Shown here piece after piece: positions 1 through 6,453 of a DNA stretch of 6,930 bases. Source of the DNA: CAZUZS01 sp964624795 (GTDB lineage Bacteria; Calditrichota; Calditrichia; RBG-13-44-9); contig CAZUZS010000136.1 of assembly GCA_964624795.1 (NCBI GenBank), positions 1 to 6,930 of the forward strand, written 5' to 3'. Each line of letters begins with the position of its first letter. Positions within the stretch are counted from its first letter, which is position 1. A program made the translations under genes and the position numbers. Below the pieces are notes generated by a model. That model searched no databases and was not told the DNA's origin. It saw only the letters and a list, made by a program, of their open reading frames with translations.

Positions 1-2574
1 GAACTGCGGCTCCATACTTTTCCGTGCATAGTATAGCGCCTGACCTTTTAGCTCGGACATATCTCTATTCATCTCGTCTAACCGGATTTGATTAGGCAGC
101 GCATGGTATTCCGCAAAATTCGGCACCGACGTGAAGCAATCAAACATCGGCATGGCGGTTGCATCCTCGATGTTCATGGGCGGCAGCCCCAGGATCTGCT
201 CTATCGTTCTGACCATCGACGGCTGGTTGTAGTTGGTATGAATTGTCTTCCTCATCCGCGAATAGGGGCTTATCACCAGCCCCACTGTCCGGTAAGCCGA
301 AACATGATCCCAGCCGGCCTGCGAATCGTCCTCGGTAACGAAAATCACTGTGTTTTTCCAGAAGCGGCTGCGGCTAATCGCTTCAACAATTTGCCCGAGC
401 GCCAGGTCATTATCGGCGACCATCGCCCTGGGGGTGGGCATTTCCGGATTGCTTCCGGCAGTGTGATCATTGGGCAGGGCCACGACCATCAATTCCGGCC
501 ACTGATCACCATCCATTTTATCATAATTTTTCAGTTCCTCAATAAACGCCTTTGCCCGGAGGATGTCTGGCACCCACAGGCTGCCGTAACCGGGGTAACC
601 GGGGCTTAGAATTTTTCTTACCGGAGCAATGGTGGTTTTGTTTTCGAAGACCAGCGGATCGCCTTTCAGAAATCCGTCATAAATCGATTTCCAGCTCAAC
701 TTCTTCTCAAACTGCGGAATGGCTGCTTCACCGTAAATGCGAACACTCTTCCCGTTTTGAATGCCGTTGTCCCAGATGAAACCGGTCGGAGCATACACCA
801 GTGCATTCTTTTGAACATGCGGATAACTGAAGAACCAGGAGCGAACATTTTTTTCGACCCAATCGGTAACGATAGAAGCGTCAGTCCACTGGTGACCTTC
901 GGCGGAGCATTTGCCGGACACATAGAAATTATCTAACAACAAAAATTCGCGGCTCAGGCGATGGGTGTTGGGCGTAACGGTTTCACCAAAAACGCACAAT
1001 GATGTGTCGCCATCCCCTTCCTTCATATCACCCAACACCTGGTCGTAGGTGCGGTTTTCCTTGATAATATAAACAACGTGCTTGAAGAGTGACGGCTCGC
1101 CGATGCGTTCCGGAACCGGAGCCGGCGGCATGTTCTCCCGCGGCAATCGTTTGGAAAGCGCAACCCGGAAAAGCTGGTTCGATTTCTCAACCCGTTTGGT
1201 GTAATCCGCCAACTCCTGTTTATCAGGAAGTGGTACGGCGGAAACAGACGCCTTCATACGATGGGCATTGTATATTGTGACACCGCTTTTTTCATCGACC
1301 GAAGGAATCCGCGCTCCCTGTGCTTCGATGTTTGCCACGAAAAGCAGGCTGTCCCGATAGACGCAGACGCCCCCCGGGTAAGCCCCGGTCGGGATAAATC
1401 CTTTTACCACGCTCTGCTTTTCCGATGAACGCGCACAAGCGAGCCTGCCAAGCTGCACCACAGCAATTGCATTGTCCATCCCATTCGCCACATAGAGAAT
1501 TTGCCCGTTTCCTGAAATCCCCAGGCCGTTGGGAGAATCACCAAAATACGGATTTGCTTCCTGCTTCAGCCGCACTGAAATATTCTCGGCAACCCGGTCC
1601 GTTTCTGTTTGAATTACGGAGACCATATCGCTATTGGAATTGGTGACATATATGAATTTCCCGTCGGGACTGGCAATAATATCATTGGGGTGCAGGCCCA
1701 CTTTTATTTCTTTGAGAACACGACCGGCGGCCGGATCAATAACGGAAATCGTGCCTTCACGGGTGGCACCGGTTTTGGGGTCAACTTTTGCGTTATTCCA
1801 CGGGGCACCCGCGACATTGGTATCCGCTGGATCCGGAACCGATCCTGCCCAGTTGGTAACATACAATTCTCGGTTGGCGCAGGCGATACCAAATGGCGCT
1901 ACGCCCACTGCGGTAGACCATACGGTTTGCCCGGTATGAAGATCGATTTTGACAACCCGGTTATTGCCGGATAGAACAACATATAAATACTGTTTATCGT
2001 TTTCCGTGCGAAGGAGAAGTTCATTGGGAATCGCTGATGATGCCGGTTCAACCGGTTCAAAATCGAATGTGCGCATCACCTTTATTTTCTTCCCATCCCA
2101 CCTGGCCTGCATTACGTGCGAATGGCCCTTCTTTTCGGCGGCACTCCAGAAAAGGTGATAGTTATCCCCTTCCTGCTGCCATTGAATCCCCGTAAAGGTG
2201 TTCATGACCCGCTCTTTCTCGAAATATTCCCTCACCGAAAAGCGATGAACGACCTTTTTATTTACCGGTGAAATAATAACAACCGAATAGCGCCCTTCAA
2301 CCGCCAACCATTTTTCGTCGGGCGATAATGCACAATCCAGTGCATGATTTTCCAGCTTTGGATCTCCGAAATAGATCTGCTCGCCGGCGGGATCGATCCA
2401 GCGGTTGTAAGGCATCAATACCGGCAGTGTTGTGTCGGCCAGTGTGCTGCTCTCGAAATCGCTGTAGTGCTCGGCCTGTTCTTCGGTAGTCCCGGCAGAC
2501 TGCCCGAAAACGGGCACTGTCACCGCCAAGAAAAGGAATAAAATTAAAAGGAAGACAAAAATTCTTGTTCGCAT
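1..2574 (-). CDS. Secreted YVTN beta-propeller / phosphoesterase (alkaline-phosphatase-like) two-domain protein, C-terminus cut off by window edge
   Basis: My translation reads 858 codons without a stop from ATG 2574 to base 1, so only the C-terminal tail is missing. Residues 1-24 form a signal peptide (basic MRTR, a long Leu/Phe/Ile core, likely cleavage after VFG). Residues about 60-470 look like a YncE/YVTN beta-propeller, with blade signatures LYVTNW (237-242), FIYVTN (307-312) and LYVAN (360-364), each near 'xxIDxxTGxV' or 'NxIAVV' strands. From about 497 the phosphoesterase domain shows ENRTYD (506-511), EGHQWTDA (559-566), PNDHTAG (701-707) and TEDDSQAGWDHV (747-758). In the PLC/acid-phosphatase-type phosphoesterase family (PF04185) the ENxxxD and DDxxxGxxDH blocks supply metal and active-site ligands, so a phosphate-ester hydrolase outside the cytoplasm is likely; the substrate is unknown. 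Two Met codons compete. GAAGAG (2581-2586) abuts ATG 2580 but lies 6 nt from ATG 2574, so I chose 2574. GC is about 50% by eye. Confidence 0.9.
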   Translation of the reverse strand, partial: MRTRIFVFLLILFLFLAVTVPVFGQSAGTTEEQAEHYSDFESSTLADTTLPVLMPYNRWIDPAGEQIYFGDPKLENHALDCALSPDEKWLAVEGRYSVVIISPVNKKVVHRFSVREYFEKERVMNTFTGIQWQQEGDNYHLFWSAAEKKGHSHVMQARWDGKKIKVMRTFDFEPVEPASSAIPNELLLRTENDKQYLYVVLSGNNRVVKIDLHTGQTVWSTAVGVAPFGIACANRELYVTNWAGSVPDPADTNVAGAPWNNAKVDPKTGATREGTISVIDPAAGRVLKEIKVGLHPNDIIASPDGKFIYVTNSNSDMVSVIQTETDRVAENISVRLKQEANPYFGDSPNGLGISGNGQILYVANGMDNAIAVVQLGRLACARSSEKQSVVKGFIPTGAYPGGVCVYRDSLLFVANIEAQGARIPSVDEKSGVTIYNAHRMKASVSAVPLPDKQELADYTKRVEKSNQLFRVALSKRLPRENMPPAPVPERIGEPSLFKHVVYIIKENRTYDQVLGDMKEGDGDTSLCVFGETVTPNTHRLSREFLLLDNFYVSGKCSAEGHQWTDASIVTDWVEKNVRSWFFSYPHVQKNALVYAPTGFIWDNGIQNGKSVRIYGEAAIPQFEKKLSWKSIYDGFLKGDPLVFENKTTIAPVRKILSPGYPGYGSLWVPDILRAKAFIEELKNYDKMDGDQWPELMVVALPNDHTAGSNPEMPTPRAMVADNDLALGQIVEAISRSRFWKNTVIFVTEDDSQAGWDHVSAYRTVGLVISPYSRMRKTIHTNYNQPSMVRTIEQILGLPPMNIEDATAMPMFDCFTSVPNFAEYHALPNQIRLDEMNRDMSELKGQALYYARKSMEPQF

Positions 2575-2616
2575 TCGCATCTCTTCAATTTTGTATCACT
2601 TGACGACTCCGTCCCA

Positions 2617-2630
2617 AAAAACCGGTTTTT
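2617..2630. promoter_or_regulatory. Perfect 14-bp palindrome upstream of the phosphoesterase gene
   Basis: AAAAACCGGTTTTT is a perfect uninterrupted dyad ending 43 bp upstream of the chosen start codon. A loopless palindrome suits a dimeric DNA-binding regulator better than an RNA hairpin, and the position fits an operator or promoter region. A palindrome this long is expected by chance roughly once in two windows of this size, so position is the main argument. Confidence 0.25.
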
Positions 2631-2849
2631 CCCCTCCATTTCAAATTTCATTCAGCAGACGCATGGATTCAAGCAAAAACTCTTTTTGAGCAAAAGCTCA
2701 ATTACCACGGCAATTTCCTGAAATAACCGTAGCCTTAATGAGCAATAGTTGAAGACAACACGTCCAATAGCAGCACTGTCGTGAATTCTCCCCACCTGCA
2801 ATATTCTTGCGGAGAATGGGAATTTATGGTACATGGAGTAATCCGTCTG

Positions 2850-2891
2850 AAAAGCAAAAATAAAGCCCCATCACTTTATCATGATGAGGCT
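2850..2891 (-). terminator. Rho-independent terminator ending the minus-strand gene cluster
   Basis: Read on the minus strand, AGCCTCATCA (2891-2882) pairs with TGATGGGGCT (2873-2864) across an 8-nt loop, giving a 10-bp stem whose only non-Watson-Crick pair is a U-G wobble. The U-rich tract TTTATTTTTGCTTT follows at once (2863-2850). The wobble would be a C-A mismatch in plus-strand RNA, and the tract is on the minus side, so the structure is oriented to stop transcripts from the ExbD-like gene that ends 219 nt upstream. Confidence 0.85.
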
Positions 2892-3110
2892 CGGGTGTTG
2901 TATTTTTTTTGTAGAGGAAATTTCGAATTAAGAGCCCAAAATCTTCATCTTCAGTCAGCAGTCGCTTGGCCGCTGTTTTCGGAAAGCATATCCCGATTTC
3001 TGCTCGTAAGAGGTTAGCACCATGCGGTATTCTGAGGACAACATCCTCACAAACAAACAGATCGTTCTCGCAGACAGATTTGCAAATTTCAACACTGCAG
3101 AACAAAGATT

Positions 3111-3632
3111 TCAATGATTCAAAACTTGCTTGCTACTGCTCCGGCACAGGAAATTGACATGCCTGGGACCGCTTTCCCTTATAGCGGAAAGAATTTTATT
3201 GACCTTCTCCATCTCAACATTTTTATCAACGATAAGGCATACCACTGTTACGGGACTTAGATATGCAATATGCGTTTTCAGAATGTTCAACGTACAATAG
3301 GCATCATCCATTTTCAAATTGCCCTGGCAGTCCAAAGATACAAAGATAACGTGCCTCGTGGTCGGCAGCCTATCGACATTTTCAGCCTTTGGAACATCAA
3401 TGCCTTCCGAATACTTGACAGCGTAATAACTTCCCAAATCCCCAAAAGGCGCTATGCTCACGAACCCAATTTTGGCGGCGAACTCCAGGAACATCCAGAA
3501 CCACAGCGCATAGGCCAGATTCCAATAGTCCAGTCTTTTTATCCTTCGCTTGCCAAGATCGCCAAACTGGTGGAACCGCCCCGAACCATAATTGACTTCG
3601 AAGTGTGTTTTTCTGAAGTAAAATCTGAGCAA
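3111..3632 (-). CDS. Short ExbD/TolR-like periplasmic-domain protein with one membrane segment
   Basis: Start TTG 3632 gives 173 aa. It has AAGGA (3639-3643) 6 nt upstream. The outermost in-frame start, TTG 3665 (184 aa), follows a TAG stop directly and has no Shine-Dalgarno. Residues below count from TTG 3665. The C-terminal part (about 85-175) has the ExbD/TolR pattern: a 'xLPkA'-like VPKAEN (91-96), strand-Asp-x-x-Gly turn VSLDCQGNLKMDD (109-121), strand VVCLIVDKNVEM (141-152, the usual 'D+.v....v' block), helix, and final strand VNFLC. ExbD and TolR are the periplasmic partners of ExbB/TolQ proton-driven motors. The single hydrophobic segment (about 47-72) is rich in Trp and Phe and lacks the classical 'TPLIDxxLxLLIIF' sequence; Asp46 sits just before it. 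No ExbB/TolQ gene is nearby. Its domain aligns with the C-terminus of the preceding gene, but GC is higher. It may be an N-terminally eroded paralogue or a genuine short protein. Confidence 0.65.
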   Translation of the reverse strand: MLRFYFRKTHFEVNYGSGRFHQFGDLGKRRIKRLDYWNLAYALWFWMFLEFAAKIGFVSIAPFGDLGSYYAVKYSEGIDVPKAENVDRLPTTRHVIFVSLDCQGNLKMDDAYCTLNILKTHIAYLSPVTVVCLIVDKNVEMEKVNKILSAIRESGPRHVNFLCRSSSKQVLNH

Positions 3633-3792
3633 TGAAAGTCCTTGTCGTTTTGTTTGGAAAGGCAAAGACTATTGAGGATGCCCGAATCGGATCGAATCAC
3701 AGACTATTTTGGGGGCTGCTGTATGTGAAACTGATAAGAAATTTGCTAAAAGCCTGAGCACCTCTTTTATCACGTCTTTGTAACGCCGAATT

Positions 3793-4806
3793 CTATTTTG
3801 TAACAAACACAATATTATTAATAGAATGTCTATGTGCCAGGTTAAGCACACGATTTACATTAGACATTGCACAGTTTCTATCAACGATCATGATTAGCTT
3901 TGAATCTTTCTCAAACCAATATGATCGTTTTCTAAATTCTACAGACGCATATAATTCATCATTTAAAAATTCATCATGAATTTTGACAAACAGACCCGCC
4001 AAATCATCGAAAGTAAATTCTGTATTATCCAGGTTTAATTTACCCTCTGAATCAATTACCAAAAATAGATCTGACCACCGGTTGGCAAATTTAACTCCAT
4101 TGTAAATCTTCAATTCAGGTAAACTAACATTGGAAAAATAATGCTTTGCCTGATAAGATATATATCCCATTCCATCAATAATTATCACAGAAATTTTAAT
4201 GAGAAGCAATATAATGGTGATTATGACAATTGAACTAAACTTTTGGAAAATGCCGAAGAATTTTAATGAAAAAGCAGAATGAAATACTCTATCAGCAAAT
4301 CGTGCATTAATGAATTTCCTCATTTTCATGAATTTCTTACTCTTCTCAGATACTAATAAATACCTGATAAAGTAGTAGGTAAGCAAAAAAGACAATGAGG
4401 GCCCTACATAGGGTGCCACATATGCAAAATGCATGGAAACAAGATTATATGGAGAATCCTTATCATCAAAGATAATTATTAACCATGCCAATGGAAGCAT
4501 GACAACCATTGCATAAATTACAAGAAAAGTCAAAATGAAAAACACAGATACGTAAAGAAATTTATATATCTGATTTTTGGAATAATGCTTCTTGTATACA
4601 AAAATAATAAAGCGGGTTAAAAGAGACAATATTAGCAATATTGCCCAGAGTAAATAGAAATCCGAGGATACCCAACCTTTTAAAAATATGTAAACATTCT
4701 GCATTAAATTCCTACCTAGTAGCACCGAAGAAATTATTGGTAACGAGGCAAGAAAGAGAAGATTATATGCAATAATTTTAAGGGACAATATTACTTCTTT
4801 TCTCAT
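3793..4806 (-). CDS. Polytopic membrane protein with C-terminal ExbD/TolR-like periplasmic domain
   Basis: This 337-aa protein has five predicted transmembrane segments at about 7-29, 50-72, 83-112, 123-152 and 188-212. The loops between helices 2-3 (KKHYSKNQ) and 4-5 (Lys/Arg-rich, 153-187) are basic and the 3-4 loop is acidic, so the positive-inside rule places the N-terminus in the cytoplasm and residues 213-337 in the periplasm. That tail has an ExbD/TolR layout: VSLPEL (227-232), strand-turn LFLVIDSEGKLNLDN (247-261), IMIVDRNCAMSNVNRVL (305-321) and final strand NIVFVTK. Family ExbD has one helix with an essential Asp; here helix 5 carries Lys204 and ends with Asp211 instead. The function is not known to me; coupling a membrane process to an ExbD-like sensor or effector domain is inference. 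GC is near one third by eye. ATG 4806 has no Shine-Dalgarno of its own and is probably translationally coupled to a leader ORF. Confidence 0.8.
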   Translation of the reverse strand: MRKEVILSLKIIAYNLLFLASLPIISSVLLGRNLMQNVYIFLKGWVSSDFYLLWAILLILSLLTRFIIFVYKKHYSKNQIYKFLYVSVFFILTFLVIYAMVVMLPLAWLIIIFDDKDSPYNLVSMHFAYVAPYVGPSLSFLLTYYFIRYLLVSEKSKKFMKMRKFINARFADRVFHSAFSLKFFGIFQKFSSIVIITIILLLIKISVIIIDGMGYISYQAKHYFSNVSLPELKIYNGVKFANRWSDLFLVIDSEGKLNLDNTEFTFDDLAGLFVKIHDEFLNDELYASVEFRKRSYWFEKDSKLIMIVDRNCAMSNVNRVLNLAHRHSINNIVFVTK

Positions 4807-4823
4807 TGAAGAAACTCGTTCAT
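4803..4823 (-). CDS. Six-codon leader ORF overlapping the start of the ExbD-like membrane gene
   Basis: ATG 4823 encodes MNEFLQ and stops at TGA 4805-4803. It lies 7 nt downstream of AGGAGGA (4831-4837), the best Shine-Dalgarno in the window. Its stop overlaps the next start as ATGA (ATG 4806-4804). Since ATG 4806 has no Shine-Dalgarno of its own, ribosomes could reach it by termination-reinitiation. The alternative is that a one-base error or mutation split a single start: a frameshift here would simply add MNEFLQ-like residues to the membrane protein. Confidence 0.4.
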   Translation of the reverse strand: MNEFLQ

Positions 4824-4830
4824 TACTTAA

Positions 4831-4847
4831 TCCTCCTAAACCTAGGA
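4831..4847 (-). promoter_or_regulatory. Strong Shine-Dalgarno partly folded into a hairpin
   Basis: On the minus strand TCCTA (4847-4843) can pair with TAGGA (4838-4834) across the loop GGTT. The 3' arm includes four bases of the Shine-Dalgarno AGGAGGA (4837-4831). A 5-bp stem is weak, so it could modulate rather than block ribosome loading. Confidence 0.35.
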
Positions 4848-4866
4848 CAGCATAGAGCTATCCATA

Positions 4867-4887
4867 ATGGGGAAAAATACTCCCCAT
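4867..4887 (-). promoter_or_regulatory. Leader hairpin upstream of the ExbD-like membrane gene
   Basis: ATGGGGA (4887-4881) and TCCCCAT (4873-4867) form a perfect 7-bp stem with a 7-nt loop, GTATTTT, read on the minus strand. No U-tract follows, so it is not a standard terminator for the lipoprotein gene. It would sit at the very 5' end of a transcript from the candidate promoter at 4898-4925 and could act as a stability or regulatory element. Confidence 0.35.
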
Positions 4888-4897
4888 ACTACGATAC

Positions 4898-4925
4898 ATT
4901 ATTATGTTGATTGGGCAACTGCCAA
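4898..4925 (-). promoter_or_regulatory. Candidate sigma-70 promoter for the ExbD-like pair
   Basis: Minus-strand TTGGCA (4925-4920, five of six to the -35 consensus), a 16-bp spacer and AATAAT (4903-4898, five of six to the -10 consensus) lie about 75-100 bp upstream of the leader ORF. The start point would be near 4891. The match is good, but it sits in AT-rich DNA where chance hits are frequent. Confidence 0.4.
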
Positions 4926-4996
4926 GTGGATCCCGAGTGGCACCCACCCCGTTTCATGCTTTTCTTTAAAATCTACACCTCTCAGCTACTTAAAAT

Positions 4997-5479
4997 CTAA
5001 TCCATGCTCTTCTTTAATTTGACTATAAACACATTCGAATACAGGGTACTATCCAAAACAAGCGATTCCATCCAATCATATTTCACCCGCAACCGGTAAG
5101 CACCACTATTGCTCAACTTCAGATTTGCGCAATGCGCCGATGATAAATAATGTCCGGGTTCGATACCGAAAGAGCGTAAAGAGGAGGGCAGGCAAATTGG
5201 GGGATGGACGGGTCCTTCCCAAACACCGTTCACTTTTTTTTCAACAATGAACACCAGTTCATCGCCGCAAAAATGAACGTATGCCGTGCTGTCGGTAAAA
5301 TTCGAAAGCGCAAATTCAATCTTCTGAGACGACCAGTATTCTACTTTTGAGGTCCGAATACTTAATTTGCCATCATCGACTTTGTCGATAGTCCCGACCG
5401 AATTCTTATCAGTTATGCATTGAAAGATCAAAATCAAAAACGGGATAGTGAATATGATTTTTCTTTTGGTTGTTTTCAT
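4997..5479 (-). CDS. Small exported, probably lipid-anchored, Ig-like/beta-sandwich protein of unknown function
   Basis: The protein is 160 aa. Its N-terminus (KTTKRK, then a hydrophobic core to residue 20) is a secretion signal. Cys21 follows Ile-Phe-Gln, which resembles a lipobox but is not canonical, so lipid attachment is likely rather than certain. Residues about 38-158 are predicted mostly beta: LSIRTSKVEYWS, KIEFALSN, AYVHFCG, FIVEKKVNGVWEG, then PGHYLSS and GAYRLRVKY, ending in FIVKLKK. This alternation resembles small exported Ig-like/BsuPI-type domains, but I do not recognise a named family. Cys71, Cys96 and Cys117 could form one disulfide after export. The start ATG 5479 has only a poor ribosome site (AGAAAA). 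It lies 62 nt after the DUF2971 stop and 190 nt before the next gene, with no terminator between, so co-transcription with DUF2971 is possible. Confidence 0.7.
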   Translation of the reverse strand: MKTTKRKIIFTIPFLILIFQCITDKNSVGTIDKVDDGKLSIRTSKVEYWSSQKIEFALSNFTDSTAYVHFCGDELVFIVEKKVNGVWEGPVHPPICLPSSLRSFGIEPGHYLSSAHCANLKLSNSGAYRLRVKYDWMESLVLDSTLYSNVFIVKLKKSMD

Positions 5480-5541
5480 ATCAATATTTTCTGGTAATAG
5501 TCAAAAACACGAGCATTAAAGCGCCAAGTGGATTTATTAGG

Positions 5542-6453
5542 CTATGATTTTGATAAATCCTGGAATTCTATTTTGTATTCTTTTTCGTTTAATTTCGCTT
5601 CTTTAATATCTATTAATTCAAATCGCGAGTCATTTTTGCATTCATTCAATAATGCCTCACGATCAGAACCGCTCATTCGATAGCCTAAGATTACACTAAT
5701 GATTGCTTTTGATGGAATCTTAAATAAATATATCTTTTCATTATTCATGTCGAGAATTTTTTCTGCTTGGTCGAGTACTTTAACCATTCTCCATTCTTGT
5801 TCGTGTGCCCAGTCCATACCTTTTGTAAAAAAGAGCTTTTCCCATGTAAAATCCATAACTAAAATTTCTGATATTGGTATTTTATCAGTATACTTAACTC
5901 TTTGTAAGCCGCGCTTATCAGTCTCTCTTCGACTCGGGGGTTGGAAAAATTTATTCTTTCCATCGAATACAATAACAAAACCAGTGTGGTTCGATGCATA
6001 ATGTGACCACATTTTCATGTCGGATGGAGTTTCGCTTAAAGACAGCACTCCAAATTTTTCACTGACATTTGTTCGGAAATTCTTAATTAAAGAAGATTCG
6101 GCCTTTCGAAAAACGGCTAGCATAAAAGGATTGACATTAGAGATTAAGGACGAAAAATCTTCAGAATTATTTTCTAGAATATAGTTGTATAATTGTCTAC
6201 ATTCTTCAACTGTAAGATTCAGGTTGAAGTCTTTTTTGAAATTCTCCTTTAGGCTTTTTGACATAACATCTGGTTTTGATGCTTTCCCAATACTTTTGTT
6301 CAATAAATTATTTAAGGAATTATCATCAATAAGTTTTTTGATCTGAACTCTCATTTCACCTGGATCGTTTAATGCGCCAGGTTGTGTAAAACGGATTAGA
6401 TTGTTTTTCAGAACATCCATTCTCGCAATTGGAACATATTTATATAACTTCAA
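5542..6453 (-). CDS. DUF2971 family protein
   Basis: The protein is 303 aa, in the usual range for DUF2971 (PF11185), a family without an agreed biochemical function that often occurs in variable genome regions. Recognisable blocks in order are LYKY (3-6), RFTQPGALNDPGE (21-33, the family's 'F..P..fNDPfE'), GVLSLSETPSDMKMWSHYA (135-153, the hallmark MWSHYA), GFVIVFD (158-164), RVKY (185-188), HEQEWR (217-222, the usual 'kEWR/EyR' block) and VILGYRMS (254-261). All are present, so the gene looks intact. There is no signal peptide or membrane segment, so it should act in the cytoplasm. The start is TTG 6453: AAGGA (6462-6466) lies 8 nt upstream, and the LYKY motif would be lost from the next Met (codon 12). 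A -10-like TAGAAT (6480-6475) lies upstream but would leave almost no leader. GC is about one third, with no homology to its neighbours. Confidence 0.88.
   Translation of the reverse strand: MKLYKYVPIARMDVLKNNLIRFTQPGALNDPGEMRVQIKKLIDDNSLNNLLNKSIGKASKPDVMSKSLKENFKKDFNLNLTVEECRQLYNYILENNSEDFSSLISNVNPFMLAVFRKAESSLIKNFRTNVSEKFGVLSLSETPSDMKMWSHYASNHTGFVIVFDGKNKFFQPPSRRETDKRGLQRVKYTDKIPISEILVMDFTWEKLFFTKGMDWAHEQEWRMVKVLDQAEKILDMNNEKIYLFKIPSKAIISVILGYRMSGSDREALLNECKNDSRFELIDIKEAKLNEKEYKIEFQDLSKS

Larger units (their letters stand above)
2575..3110. other. Noncoding interval between the ExbD-like gene and the phosphoesterase gene
   Basis: I see no convincing gene in these 536 bases. Short open frames exist on both strands but have no Shine-Dalgarno and no recognisable family, and the longest minus-strand one runs through the terminator. 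The interval holds the minus-strand terminator (2850-2891), a T8 run (2903-2910), and three dyads. The dyads are ATTCTCC/GGAGAAT (2785-2791 / 2811-2817, enclosing a small GCAA/TTGC hairpin), TTGAGC-AAAA-GCTCAA (2686-2701), and the 14-bp perfect palindrome at 2617-2630. The segment 2575-2849 must contain whatever promoter drives the phosphoesterase gene, but I cannot assign one with useful confidence. Confidence 0.6.

Noticed and set aside
1609..1974. Plus-strand open frames inside the phosphoesterase gene, including this one and 88-609
   Set aside because: They lie antisense to a long, motif-rich gene and have no recognisable domains; they are shadows of its codon structure.
2590..2617. TTGGGA - 16 bp - TACAAA as promoter of the phosphoesterase gene
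   Set aside because: Its start point would fall inside or after the Shine-Dalgarno at 2581-2586, leaving no usable leader.
2686..2701. TTGAGC-AAAA-GCTCAA hairpin as a terminator
   Set aside because: No T-tract follows the stem on either strand and no gene end is nearby.
2864..2910. The same hairpin followed by T8 (2903-2910) as a plus-strand terminator
   Set aside because: The T run starts 11 nt after the stem rather than directly after it, and there is no plus-strand gene to terminate.
2824..3114. Minus-strand open frame of 96 codons starting in a TTGA overlap with the end of the short ExbD-like gene
   Set aside because: It has a TTG start without a Shine-Dalgarno, passes through a poly-A run and the whole terminator stem and U-tract, and resembles no family.
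3270..3635. Plus-strand 121-codon open frame
   Set aside because: It is antisense to the short ExbD-like gene, whose minus-strand frame shows the domain pattern; no ribosome site or family on the plus strand.
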